A stretch of DNA of 64,000 nucleotides from Rhodosorus marinus (GCA_029953675.1 JAMWBK010000003.1:1240001-1304000), one strand, 5' to 3'; positions 20,440-32,236 are shown, counted from the stretch's first letter. Made by a program: numbers and translations. The notes: generated from the sequence alone by a model not told the origin.

Positions 20440-20565
20440 CGCTTCGTTTTTTGTGGCGTATGATCGCGGTTTTGAAATTGGAAGGTGCGTGATCTTCGCC
20501 TTCTCAGTAGAGCTTGTTCCAATCGGTGTTTTTTTTCAGTCTCCGAATGAATATCTCCTTCGTCG
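20440..20565 (+). mobile_element. LINE 3' end, diverged
   Basis: GTGGCGTATGATCGCGGTTTTGAAATTGGAAGG... matches GTGGCGCATGAATGCTGCTTTGATGTTGGAGG of the copy at 18470, followed by GTGTTTTTTTTCAGTCTCCG and AATGAATATC. An older copy by its divergence. Confidence 0.55.
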
Positions 20566-20879
20566 AAAGTGGAGGTAATTCCAGGAAAATGCCAGCTTAC
20601 GGTATAAAATCTTCATCCTGATAGACCTGTAAGCGGTTCCCCGTGTTCTGTCGGGTGTTGGAAATTGAGCTCATGCGACACCGGGCTACTTAGTCAACGT
20701 TTCGCTCAACCTTGAACGATTACGTTGACCAATGACGTACACCTAAACTTCATTCCCACATCAAGTGTACACGCCAGTGTCGGTGACAAGCGCGGTTAAT
20801 TTAGTCCAAATCATTCCCCGATCGTGGTACCCATGCCAGACTGACAACCTTTACTGGTAAAACGACAACCTCAAGTGGC

Positions 20880-21480
20880 TATCAGTATTCCCTCTCCGAA
20901 TCGCTGCAGCTCAAATGCTTTTTTCCATTAAATTTTATGCACGCACGTTCTCCAGTCAAACTCCCAACGCTCGAAAAATATGTATACACAAACATATCAC
21001 TTATTTTTATGGTATGTTCGGAGCGCCGCTTATATTTACCTATAATGGAAATATTTATATACTTATTACAGATACAATTAGTCGTGTACCATATCGTTTC
21101 GCTACTCATATTTCGGCGTGTAATCCAAACAGCAAACGGATCGGCAACATTTGCAAGCGCCAGGTCTCTATTTTTTATTAGTAGAAAATTTTAAAAACAG
21201 GGGCTCTCTGTTGAACTGTATTTCACCCATGAGAGGTAGCTTGGGAGGTGGTACGCGGATTGCTGACAGAAACGGAATCAGGAGAACCCCCCGTGCGGCT
21301 TTTCGGGAAGGAACCGAGAGTTCTAACAAATAGAAATAGATAGAGAACATAGCAAGATGGTTTATTAGTTTTTCCTATCCATTTGTCAGAAATATTGAGC
21401 TGCCTTTTTTAGAAAACGAATTAGGAATCGAACCTGTTTTTCTTAAAAGAGCAGTCGGTCAGACAGGGTTTTTTCTATGT
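20880..21480. other. AT-rich island, origin unclear
   Basis: Noticeably more AT-rich than its surroundings. On the minus strand CAGGTTCGATTCC (about 21426-21438) fits a tRNA T-loop/B-box, but no complete cloverleaf could be drawn. A nuclear insertion of organelle DNA would explain composition and the fragment; this is only a suggestion. Confidence 0.25.
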
Positions 21481-22043
21481 ATGGGCCTAGTTTGAGGGTA
21501 GGGCAAACTAGACACTGTGATCTTGCTCAGCTGACCCATAAACCCCGAACCCGTCCCACCCCTTCCCCCTATCATGCCGTCCAAAACCCATCCCTATCAC
21601 CGATCGGAACAATTCCTTTGATGGCGTTGGACCAGGATTTTGGTATTTGGCGATGATACTCCCAGTAAAGCCTCAGATTTTCTAAGTGATCGATGTGCCA
21701 GAATATGACAACGTAAAGTGCACGCAGCTGTCTGAGAAATTAGGAATATGATTTCTACGAGGCTGCCAGGATTTCGTAGAAAGGGTAGAGCTCGTTGCGG
21801 GTTCCTCTGGTGGGCAGAGACGCTGAGGATAAATTAAGCGGGTGACAGTCGGATTCCTGACTAGCCAGTTGGAGGACGACCTGTGCACACTTGCTCGTCG
21901 TTGGGTGCAAAACGAGCTTCCTCGGGATTGTAAGTTGCGCTAAAGAGGTTCAAGGTACAATGGTATCTGCTTTTGCGGGGCTTTGCAGCGCGCTTGTTTG
22001 AGGGGTATGAGGAAAGTCTTTCAAGCTGGCGCTGTGCGTGAAT
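21481..22043. other. Intergenic upstream of bZIP-like gene
   Basis: Contains an 8-bp inverted repeat CTAGTTTG/CAAACTAG at about 21487-21511. Otherwise nothing recognised. Confidence 0.5.
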
Positions 22044-22517
22044 ATGTCTGCTGAGTCTTCGGGCCCGCGCTCGAATGATCCGGAAACTAAGCGTTTGAAT
22101 AGGAGAAGGCGGAGATTGATTTTGAACAACAAGCGCGAGGGAATCACAGTCGAGTCCCCTGAGTTCACAGCAGGGCCAGAGACGACAGAGGTGAGCACAA
22201 CATATGGCAATCGGTTAACGCGCCATAAACGCTGCTTCCCTTCCCTTCCTACTCGTGAAGCGGGACTTCCCGGTCCAGGTCAGGGTCAAGCGTAAAGGCT
22301 GATCTCGTTGTTTCTGGGGCTTCACTTGCCTCAGGTCTCAGAAAGAACACTCAAAATAAGAGAAAGCGCGAATACAGCGCGGCAGAAGGCCAGGGAAAAA
22401 ATGAGGAGACTGGAACGGGAGAACGAGGAGCTCGAGGTCAGAGCGTCGAACCTCAGACTGGAAAACTTTGCGCTGGAACAGGAGATCTTGCTTCTGCAAC
22501 GTGGGACAAGCCACTAA
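22044..22517 (+). CDS. Small bZIP-like protein, two exons
   Basis: Exons 22044-22190 and 22335-22517; intron 22191-22334 (GTGAGC...CTCAG) at phase 0, giving 109 residues. Exon 1 holds a basic stretch KRLNRRRRRLILNNKREG. Exon 2 reads LKIRESANTARQKAREKMRR and runs straight into a coiled coil with leucine/asparagine at heptad positions (LERENEELEVRASNLRLENF then ALEQEILLL). The RESA..AR..... basic region followed by a zipper is the bZIP plan, so nuclear DNA binding as a dimer is expected. The normally invariant asparagine before RESA appears replaced by isoleucine, so DNA contact may differ, or it may act mainly as a dimerisation partner. Very short, with no transactivation region. The ATG at 22044 is the first in frame. 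Longer forms with further exons cannot be excluded. Confidence 0.6.
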
Positions 22518-25500
22518 AGCATGCCGGATTACTTCATGTTGATCTTCAATGGAGACCATAAGAAACCGCCGCAACGCTCCATTTGTGAGTTTCAGAAAGT
22601 AGGAATGTAATTATTGTCAACTGCCTATGTCTATTGTTATTCTCTGCAAATAGGACTATGTCGCAATACGTTGGAACCTCTGTAAAACGACTAAGAACAC
22701 TGTTCTTTAGCAAATAACCGCAGTTGAATCGTGCTTTGCGTTCTCAGTCTCGGACTTCGAGACATACCGGTAGTCTGCGCTCTTAGAATCTTGCTCCCTC
22801 CTACCATAGGGTGCCTGGCTTCGCGGAATTGTTGTTATGCGAGGGCCTAGGCGGGCTCTTGCCTTGAGAGGTTCATTGAAGATGAATTCTTTTGTTTGGT
22901 TCGATTCGGGTGAGCTGGCACTGGGACAGGAAGGACTGCCCTAGCTACGGAAGGACTTCTCGAAACTGCTTGCTCATAGTGCGGTGGAGATTTGCGGCTA
23001 TTATCGATCGCACCCAGTAGATTTGGGAACCTTCACCTCGCGATGATACCATTCTTCGTACTTCGGTCAAACTGCGGAGGTACACCCCCCGTGGACATGA
23101 GGCACCTTCGGCACTAAAAACATGATGACTAAGCAGTAAATTCAAGCTAGAACTCTTCCCAATCATCGATAACCCCAAAAGAATTAGTTGCGACAACAAT
23201 CGACCCCGGCTCCGCCCCCCTCCCTCAAAAAAAAAAAAATACTTTTCCGTGAAAGAGCAACCGCTCCATCTCTCGGGATTCAACCACTCATGTTGCGCCA
23301 TATGTTACACTTCTTCCAGCCAACCAATAGTGTCTGTTCATTTCTGTCGACTTGCCCGATGTCGCCTCAGAGCTTGAATAAATTACTTCTTTTTTACTTG
23401 GAAGACACTGCCTTGCGCAACCATTTTGGCTTGGAGATTCAATTATGTTAGTAAATCAAATCAGAGTCAAGGACATAAACAATTGTCAAACGACAGCAGG
23501 AGACAAAAGAACCGCTTCCTGGGATATCACACCTTTTAATTATCGGGTACTTTGGAGACTCGGCCGGTTGGAGGAGGGATTAGTTCTTCCGCTAGCGGGT
23601 TGATCATGTTTTGCTTGCGATGGGTTTCCTTTCAGCCGCGCTGATCGCAAAATCGAGTTCTGATAGGGAATTCAGCCATTTCCACGAAATTCGAGCAGGT
23701 CTGGTGGCCCCGCGCCGAGGCGGAATATTGAGACAAGGACAATTGCAAGGAAAAGTACATTTATCAGGGAGAAATTGCTCCCAGAGTACTAAACTACTGA
23801 AGACGCATGATACGTGCTTCAACCGAGAATGCGGCGTTCATGTGCCGCACCTGCAGCTCACAGCCGTGCCCAGGGCGGAACGCACAGCCAGGCACTCAAG
23901 GAAGCAGTCTTTGAGCCGAGCACCTCCCTGAATATTGAAAAGGCGTTGTTAAGAGGCATCTCTTGCAAAAGCCTCTCAAACCGTCTCTTCTCGCTTCCGC
24001 AAGAGCGGTCCACGTCCTGTAGCGAGATAATAGTTGATCTGGTACATAATATAGTTCACTGTTGTCTTAGAATAAAAACATTAGCCCATGGTTTTACTAG
24101 TTTTCGTTCAAGCCCTCTCAGATTCGTTGGTCATGAGGACTGGAACCTCTTAATACCTGAATCGAGTGAAGTTGGGCAAAGCCCTTAAAAAACCCCTTCA
24201 GACTAAACAAAACGATATCGCTGGCTTCTTTGTTCAATCAAAATATTCTCTCGTGGCAAATGGAAAAACCTGGCAAAAAACTTGTTATTCAAAAGCCGCT
24301 AAGCACCGACCTTTCTCACCCGAACCATACAAGATTAAAACCCTCTTCCCCGCTCGTCATTCGGAAGGTCTTCGCGTTGGAGCGAGAGGTCTAAGCAACG
24401 TTCGGTCACTCTTCTCAAAGTAGTAAGGCTCTGCGAAAACCAGGATTTCTTTGATTGAAAAAAAAATGACCCCCAACAGAGCTATTGACTGAAACAGTTC
24501 GTCATCGGGGGCTATTTTATGCATCCTTTTTTTGTGGAGTTGCTGTTACTACGTAGGCGATGCTGGGACACTCACGGGACGGAAGGCGCGACAAGGACTG
24601 GATACGTATGGAGGGATGCGTTCAATTCAATTGTGCTGACCCTAACCAGCTCAGCAACCTCTGTGTTTGGGGTTAGTTGATAGAATTAGTGTTGCGCTGC
24701 ATTAGGCAGTTGCCGAGTAAAGTTTACAGTTACAGGTATGGTGACTTCCATTCCTTTTCGCGGAAGCTGTATGTGCGGCGGCTTCTCTATTACGATAGTA
24801 TCGACCGGCTATATTTAAGTCGGTTTCATGTTGGTTTTCATGTATTCGATGGTGTTGAAAAAGACGGCACTTCATGCTTTTCCCTAAGACTTTCATTCCA
24901 GGTTGGTTTTCTTATAAATGGAAAAGACCGCATATTGTACTTTTCCAAAACTTCCTCAATGGGCGTTTATCAGGGCCTACGGCCCAGTGCGTTCAAACGT
25001 TTTTACATCTTGATTTCCCGGAACTTCTTCGTTCATTCCCTCCTTTTACTGCACTGACGGTTTGCGGAGAAAGAGTTGAACATCAATTTCCGGTTCTGCA
25101 GTCTGAAGAGGCTGCATTCTGGAGGAAATGTCGGAATTGGGGAGAGGTGACTTACAGCAGCCTTTTTATTTGCGTCGCTTTGTATTCCGCACGGCCACGC
25201 TCTCATCCCTCTCTTGTAGATTGGAACTCTAGGTCCTTGAAAACAGCTATCTCCATCACACTTATCGTTTATGAGTCTTCGTGATCACTTTAAGCAATCA
25301 AACCTCTCGCTACGTAGTAGGGTTGCCCTGAAGCCGCTATTCTTTAATGGATCGTTCAAAAAAAATAAACAGCAAAGTTTATAGTTGTGGCTTCAGGGAA
25401 CGTAAGTGCCTCGCATCGTAAGTCGTTCTGCAAAGCCACACAACGTAACCATTTTCCTCGTACTCACAAACCCATCGAAGATCCGCCTTTGAGGGCGCGA

Positions 25501-26757
25501 AGTATTTCTCTTCAATTAGTTCTTCACACCAACATGTACTCTCCCTGTGTGAGAGCGTAGCACTTTCCCACGTCGAATAGTTGGCAAACTATAGGAATCA
25601 CGGTCTCCCGTTTAACCGTTTCTTCAAGTGGGCTTGTTTCATGTGTTAAACGTGCCATCTCGCGAGCGAGGTTTCGGCACACAAAATCGTTCGTTCCTCC
25701 TCTGGCCTCCACCAGAAGCAGAAGCCACTTCAGCCAAAACCGGTAGCACTGGATGCTGACCTACGGTAGACCGGAAGGTCAGATTCGCTCGATGGCGCAC
25801 CTGCAGCGGAGTACTGCACTGCACATCTCAACGAACAGGACACTAGCAACCCTGGGAGACAACGCTCATTTCCTCTTTGCTCTGATTGATAGCAACCAAG
25901 GTAGCCAGATTGCTGGTCGTGTACAGTTCTACGTCAGGCTACAAATACCACTACCACCAAAGAATTTCTCTACCAAAGCGATGCCTAACAACTGAAGACG
26001 CAGCCCCGCTTGCCTCTCACCGCGAACAGTAGTTTTCCCATGCACCCGCTCCAAAACCCGCAATCTCCGCTACGCCCGACCGTTCCAAAACAAATATTCG
26101 GACAGCCTGTTGAGCATTACTTTCAAAACCCTAATTTGACGTCCACTTCTCACATTTCGAGGATTTTTGACCCCCACAAACATTAGAATTGCAATAAAAC
26201 GATTTTCCATCGAGTGGCAGTTCTCAGCACAGTCTCGGTTGGCTCGCACGTTGCCAAAACGTCGCTCTTCACTCTAACGACTGGTGCCGACCTGCAAGCT
26301 GTGCCCCATGTATATTCTCGTGTTACATTAGAAGGATACTCACGAGGGCGCCTTTTGCCGAGTGGAAGACGATTCATAAACTCGTGGCTCGCTCATTACT
26401 AGAGGGATTCCTCCTCCGCAGTGTGGCAACGTTGCTCACGCTGCGTAAGATCTTACTTAGAAAAAGTGGGTCCGCAATGCCCAGGTAGACGTGGTAGACC
26501 TCAAGCCGATTGAGACCCGAGAACAAGCGCTAGAACCGAGATTGGCTTGCTCACCTCTTCTAACCCCGTCAACCTCCCACGGTATGGACGAGGCGGATGA
26601 TAGTGATCATTGAAAGGAAGCGCTGGGAAGACAAAAAACTTTTGCGATTGGAATAGGAACGAACCTCTCGAGGCTGTTTTTCGTCTGGGACAAGCTCGAG
26701 ATACATAGGCTTTTATCTAAATTGCAGTTGACCAGAAACACGGTAGAGGGAGGATCG
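22518..26757. other. 4.2-kb gene desert
   Basis: No domain recognised on either strand. The longest frames (24677-25057 + and the overlapping 24874-25284 +) are rich in aromatic and leucine codons of a CT-rich region, lack a clear start context and overlap each other, so I do not call them. An A-run is at 23227-23239. Confidence 0.5.
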
Positions 26758-28590
26758 ATGACTGCCTTTGTGCCAGTGTTGCAAGTGATCAGTAGAAATA
26801 GGCACTTGGGAGCGGAGCAACTCAGGGAGAATTTGAACTACGCAGAGGGTGTGAGCAATAGGAGGAGGGGGCAAGTTCAGTGTGCGAGCGAAAATTCTTG
26901 GCTGCAGAGGAGAAGAAAGAGGAGGAGTTTAGAGAAAAGATCTGAAACTAAGGTTGCCGTTTGTGGAGGAGGCAGTTTTGGTACTGCGATTGCCTTCCTG
27001 TTGGCGAATAACGGATACCCTGTTCAGATACTCGTAAGCACATGGATCCGCGTCTGTCTTGTGCAATTCGTATGGACTTCTTCGCACGGTCCCGTTTTCT
27101 ATGCTTAATCGTTCGCGCTTGTCTTGTGACACGTTAATAGGTCAGAAAGACTTGGGTTCGAGATGAGATCAACGTCGAAAGGCGCAATCCAAAGTACTTC
27201 ACAGAATTTGTCTTGCCCGATAATGTCACGGTAATTTCTCCCGCCACAGCGGGTCATGACAAATGACAGGTTTGCACAATACGGAGTTGTGCTAATTGCC
27301 GGTTTGGACTTTTCTGTTTCAGGCAACAATTGATGCCGAGGAAGCCCTGACCGATGCAAAGCTGATAGTCCACGCTGTCCCTGTTCAGCAGTCGCGCAGT
27401 TTCTTCGAAGCCAATACCGAGTACTTCCCAGCTGATGCTCCCGTTCTATGCACGTCGAAAGGACTTGAAGTTACCTCCCTCAAGTTCATGTGTGAGCTTC
27501 TGCCAGAGCTGGTAAGAGATCGTTCACCAGAAGTGGCGGACTCGACATTGATTATGCTCAGCTTTCGCTTCTTTTGCCGGAACTACTCTTGCAATAGCTC
27601 CCACGAACCAAATCATTTGCGTATCTGTCCGGGCCGAGCTTTGCCAGGGAGATGATGGATCAGCTACCCACTGCTGTGGTCGTCGCGTCAGATGATGTCG
27701 ATCTAGCCCTTCGAATCGCGGATATGATGTCGTCCCCATTTTTCAAGGTAGGGATTCGTGGCCAAAGATTATGACAGCGCCTAGGTGCAGCACGAGCACA
27801 CCTGGTCGGACGAGCAAGCCGCTGATCCCTTCGAAACGAATTTTGAAGGTTTTTACATCAAGTGATACGATCGGTGTTGAAGTCGCTGGTGCGGTGAAGA
27901 ATGTCATCGCCATCGCCGCGGGAATTTGCGAGGGGCTAGGGTTGGGTACCAACTCTATGGCCGCTTTGGTGACGAGGGGCTGCTCTGAGGTGGGCGCTGC
28001 CGTTCATTTCAGTGTCTCACGGTGAAATCCACTCGAATTGAGAGACGAGCGCTGAGAAAGTGGTATTTGTCCTATCCAATCCCTCTTGGCTGCTTTTTGG
28101 AATCTAGATGCGCCGTCTCGCTCTCAACATGGGAGCTTCGCCGATAACCTTAAGCGGCTTGTCTGGCGTGGGAGATACGTTTCTCACTTGCTTTGGCCCC
28201 CTTTCTAGAAATCGAAACGTTGGTGTCAGACTCGGAAAAGGCGAAACGTTGGACAGTATACTTTCGTCGTCGAGACAGGTGAGGCCCACAGTAGATGATT
28301 GCTTTCTCAGTCATTGGGACTTTGTTTAAGCGATTTGCCGACTCCCCACCGGGTGCGTTTTTGCTAAGGTTGCTGAGGGCGTCACGACTGCCGAAGCTCT
28401 GGTAGGAATGTTACTGAATCAGTACAACGGAGTCTCACAGCAAGACAACAAGGAGATTAACGTCTACGCAACGCGCGCAGCTGCTCGATATCCGATTCTC
28501 TTTGGCGTGAGGGCTATTCTGGAAGGACGAATTACTCCTCAGGAGGGAGTTGAAGCACTTCTCGCAATGCCCCCAAGAGAGGAAAACTAA
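26758..28590 (+). CDS. gpsA/GPD-like: NAD-dependent glycerol-3-phosphate dehydrogenase, 7 exons
   Basis: Interconverts dihydroxyacetone phosphate and sn-glycerol 3-phosphate, feeding glycerolipid synthesis. Exons: 26758-27033, 27141-27230, 27323-27511, 27598-27747, 27849-27989, 28108-28278, 28369-28590; every intron is GT-AG and phase 0, giving 412 residues. Residues 63-73 hold the nucleotide-binding loop [12 protein letters not shown]. Family motifs follow: [47 protein letters not shown] and the catalytic-lysine region [20 protein letters not shown], then [20 protein letters not shown]. About 62 N-terminal residues before the fold are arginine-rich with few acids, like a plastid or mitochondrial targeting peptide. 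A basic cluster ([11 protein letters not shown]) ends this leader. The first in-frame ATG (26758) is used as start. The segment [16 protein letters not shown] near the C-terminus is less conserved than I would expect. Confidence 0.9.
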
Positions 28591-29273
28591 CGTAATTATC
28601 AAGAGCAATCCCCCTCATACGGGGGTTAATAAAGTGTTTGGATCTCTTCCAGCTTAATCCGCCGCATTTGAAGGAAGTAAGGAATGCGCGGAGCAACCGT
28701 CCAGTTAGAAAACAGTTCACAGCCCACGGATAGCACTTGCGGTTCACCAAAGAACTGTGCGAACGCTTACCGAGATGTTTCGAGGAGGTATTGACCAGCT
28801 CAAAACATTGAATGCCTTGCTCTTGAGGACTGCCTCGCTGAAACGTGCAGAAAGAGAAACAGGAATATCAGTACCATGCGCTGGGGTAGTCAGGGTAAGT
28901 GGGTTTTGGCTGAATCAATGCAACTCTTCCGAGTTCATCAAGATATCATCGCAGCGGGTAATGAGAGAAGCTCGCACGGGGAACTGGTACTAGAAGAGAG
29001 GCCTTTCAGAAAGTTCTTGAGTGTCGTGTGCTCGCTGTAGGGGAATACTGTGGGACGCGAGATCCGCCTTTTTACAAAAAGTAACCTTTACTTTTCTATC
29101 CTTCCCTCGTAGGCGGCTAGTAACAGCTAGTATAAAGCATGAAATTTCCATGCAAACAAACGTAGCCTAGATTTATAAAACATGCGGTCATCTCACACCG
29201 ACCAAAAAAATTTAACGCTCTCCGCGTTCTGCGTTTCCGCTTTCAAATAACATCGAACAAGGACGCAGTGAAG
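28591..29273. other. Convergent intergenic region
   Basis: Lies between the 3' ends of the dehydrogenase (+) and the CBM48 gene (-). No gene recognised; both 3' UTRs presumably end here. Confidence 0.5.
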
Positions 29274-30590
29274 TTAGGATATTACGCAGCATCCTCTCTT
29301 CTCCTTCACAGCTGTTTCTGGTGCGGCCGCCGGCGCAGCATCCGTCTCCGTAGGATAGTTTTTCGGGTCCGGTTTTCCTTCAACGCGGAAAAGAAGAAAG
29401 CGGGTGTCCTACAAGTCAGCTAACCTAGCGCCTAGGTCTTCCTAGTTCAAGAGAGGAAGGCAAAGCGATCGCGGCATACCTTTGACGCTTCGAAAGTTGA
29501 CCTCATTCCCACCCTCCCCGGTGAGGGGATGGACTTTGCTGACTCTCCACACCCCGTCGACGATGAACTTGAATTCGTGGTCACCAATCGGTACAGGTGT
29601 TACGACAGACCAGAATCCACTGACTGCAACACGGGAAACGTGACAGCGGATTAAAAAAAAATTATCGGAATGGACTGATCAGAAATTTCAACGGCTTCGA
29701 TATTGCGTGATATGCACGACAGAAACGTCCTGCAACTAAATTGGAAGTCCATGAGCCGTACCGCCTTCGCAGTACATCTGTATAGGCAGAAAGTTGTTCC
29801 AATCTCCGCACAGCTTCACGTCACGAGCTGCTCCCTCCGGCCAGACAAACTCTGTCTGCACGAGAAGTATGTCCTCGGTGTTGTCATCCCCTATTGCGGT
29901 CATTGGATCCATTTCCGCTGAATCAACTTCGGACAGAAAGCGATGGAAACAGGAAGGTCAGCGCAAACATACAACTAAGCTAGGCTGGAAGTACGCACCT
30001 CCAGCAGCTGTAGCAGCCTTTCCCTCCGCGATGATATCCGCCATCCCTTCGTCTTTCTCCTCAACGGCTTCTATCGAATGGAACGCATTTTTCTGTTAGA
30101 AATCAAGCAACCAGTCGCGTGAACTCCAACTGTTTTCGTTCGGACCAGTCCTACCGCTGAGATCGGCTGGGGGGGGCAAATCCTCAACAACCGGCTGTGG
30201 GGCAACTTTTCCTTCAGCAACATCATGGACCTCGGCCATCGTTCCTTCCTCCTCTGTCACAGCCTCCAAATACGCCTCAGGAGCAACATCGGAAGTTTCT
30301 ACAGGATTTTTTTCTATGTTATCCACCGCTGAAGGCTCAACCACGGCGGGAACCACCTCATCCGCCACTTCCACAGTGTCAGCCACCACTTCCTCCATTG
30401 GCCCATCGTTCACCTGTTTCAGAGCCTCTATACCAGCGGAAGATTCTTGCGCGACAGCAGCGTCGACGTCCACTGGTTCAAAGGCCTCTACGACTGGAGG
30501 TTCTTCCACAGGCGCAACCACTTCCTCTTCCATCACCTCCGTAGTATGCACTACTTCCACGACGGGGGCAGCCTCCACTTCCGCCTCCAT
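29274..30590 (-). CDS. CBM48 (AMPK glycogen-binding-type) protein with C-terminal CAAX box
   Basis: Exons in transcript order: 30590-30155, 30070-29999, 29917-29762, 29623-29480, 29377-29274; all introns GT-AG and phase 1; 303 residues. Residues 1-145 are a long acidic, Glu/Val/Ala-rich tail without a fold I recognise. About residues 185-265 form a CBM48/AMPK1-type carbohydrate-binding module: QTEFVWPEGAARDVKLCGDW, then VVTPVPIGDHEFKFIVDGVW. The protein ends KEKRGCCVIS: a basic patch, a cysteine available for palmitoylation and CVIS, a textbook CAAX box for prenylation. No kinase, phosphatase or AMPK beta C-terminal domain is present, so it looks like a membrane-anchored glucan- or kinase-complex adaptor; that role is inference. 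The ATG at 30588-30590 is the first in frame. A second CBM48 gene lies at 43026. Confidence 0.8.
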
Positions 30591-31492
30591 GTAAACCTCC
30601 TTTACCGACGCACCAAACAAATGAACCAGAACCGTTCCTTTCAGTCAGCAAGATACCCCAGAAAGAAATTGCTTCTCCGAGCTCAATCTACTTCCTGTCA
30701 AACTTCAGAAACGTTTACAATCACGAAACTGTTCTTGCCCGCCCCCCGCCCCCAAAAAAACAAAGGTTCAAGACCCCTTCTAAACAGTATGCTTCGAATT
30801 GCCCCGATCAAAGGACTTCCGCAGACACTCTCGTCAGCTGCTCCCTAGTAGCTCCTTCATAATCCCCTTTTCCCACTCCTCGAAACCCCACAAACTCCGC
30901 AACAGAGCCCAACACCAACAAAAGATACAAAACGACAACCCCTTATTGAAATACCTCAGCAAAAGATAATTTATCTTTCAAAAGAAAAATAGACCGAACG
31001 CAGATTAAACCTTCCCGCAGGAAACCCCCCATACCATATTGAAATCAATGAACGCAATCAGATTTGGGTGTTTTTTAAAAAATCGTCGTTCTGAAATAGG
31101 ACAGTCTGTTAGAAAAAAAAGATAATTTTAAATAAATAGAATTCCAATTGACATGACAGACTGCCACTTTCGAGAATCGAGTTTCATGCTTTTTTGGCGG
31201 TCGAAGGATATCAAACACCCCGAAATCATCGACTAGACCAACACCAACAAGTCAAGGGCGATGCGCTTTATGTCACTGGCGGTCATGGCCGTGATGAGCG
31301 TGAAAGTCTGTTAGCAAACGAGCAAGAGCGACGCGTACACGGTATTGGAATTGCTCGGGGAGCCAAGATCGCAGTTGCGGTAAGTTCAATTTATTCTCTT
31401 CCAATTCTCGATCGCGGAAAAGGGATCGTCATTCAATAGAAGGTGGAAAATTCTTGGTTTCGCTTGGCTTCAGCATTCTAAGCACATTTCTG
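30591..31492. other. Intergenic, AT-rich
   Basis: No gene recognised. A perfect palindrome AAAGATAA-T-TTATCTTT lies at 30962-30978 (back-to-back GATA sites), with another AAAGATAATTTT near 31116. Whether these act on the CBM48 promoter is unknown. Confidence 0.5.
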
Positions 31493-32236
31493 TTACAAGG
31501 GAGTGGGCATGGAGTCGGGCAAAGGCGTATTTGGATCTTCCTGTACTTTTTCGAGCACAAATGAAAGCTCCGAGAGCTTTGATCTCAATGACCTCCTGCC
31601 CCAGTGCGTATCTTCCTCACAAAGCTTCCCCTCCAGTTTGGACATTCGTTCCCGAATGGCTCTTATTTTCCGGTATGGCCATCGAGATATACCCGCCCGC
31701 CGGCAACGGCGTTTCAATAGTGTGACCGAGATTCGGAGTCTTCTCGCGGCTTCGGCTCTAGGCAGATGAAAGTAATCCCTGAGGTAGCCGTACTTGGGAA
31801 CCGACCAACCGGCACCCGCTTTCACTTCCCGATGATCGCAGTCCACTTGATGCATGGTATTGGCAGCCTGCGGCTGCGTTGTAAACCCAGTCGAGCCCGT
31901 CGACCTCATCTGGTCGTTCGAGAAATCATCCACACTAAGGGATTCGAGCGTCGACCCACCGTTCGGGATTTGGTTGAACAGAACTTCCCAGAAGGATTCA
32001 GTTTTCTGAATGACGGGGTCGCGATCATCGAGCAAGCAGCCTGATGACAACGAAAACTCCTCGGCGATTGATGTATCTGACGTCTGATCAGAATCGACGA
32101 GTTGATTGTTCAAGTCTGTTTCGATAATGCCATATGCCTCTTGGAAGGACCCGTCTCGTTCACAGAGGAAACCGAATACATCTGCGTCCTTGCACGCCGC
32201 TTCAGCGGGAGGGAAACTGTAATCAAGGAAGCTCAT
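31493..32236 (-). CDS. RWP-RK domain transcription factor
   Basis: Single-exon 247-residue protein. Residues about 152-200 form an RWP-RK domain: YFHLPRAEAARRLRISVTLL, KRRCRRAGISRWPYRK and a following basic helix (IRAIRERMSKLEGKL). The hallmark RWPYRK is at 185-190. RWP-RK proteins (NIN-like, RKD, Chlamydomonas MID) are nuclear DNA-binding regulators of nitrogen responses or sexual differentiation. The 150 residues before the domain are acidic and Ser/Thr-rich, consistent with an activation region. There is no PB1 or GAF domain, so it is closer in plan to the short RKD/MID-type proteins than to full NLPs. The ATG at 32234-32236 is used. The family is known from plants, green and red algae and some protists such as slime moulds. 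Confidence 0.85.
   Translation of the reverse strand: MSFLDYSFPPAEAACKDADVFGFLCERDGSFQEAYGIIETDLNNQLVDSDQTSDTSIAEEFSLSSGCLLDDRDPVIQKTESFWEVLFNQIPNGGSTLESLSVDDFSNDQMRSTGSTGFTTQPQAANTMHQVDCDHREVKAGAGWSVPKYGYLRDYFHLPRAEAARRLRISVTLLKRRCRRAGISRWPYRKIRAIRERMSKLEGKLCEEDTHWGRRSLRSKLSELSFVLEKVQEDPNTPLPDSMPTPL

Noticed and set aside
24677-25284. Two overlapping plus-strand frames of about 130 codons
   Set aside because: They overlap in different frames, have no recognised domain and lie in CT-rich sequence; probably chance.
30197-30544. Proline/leucine-rich plus-strand frame of 115 codons
   Set aside because: Complement of the Glu/Val-rich tail of the CBM48-CAAX gene; explained by codon complementarity.
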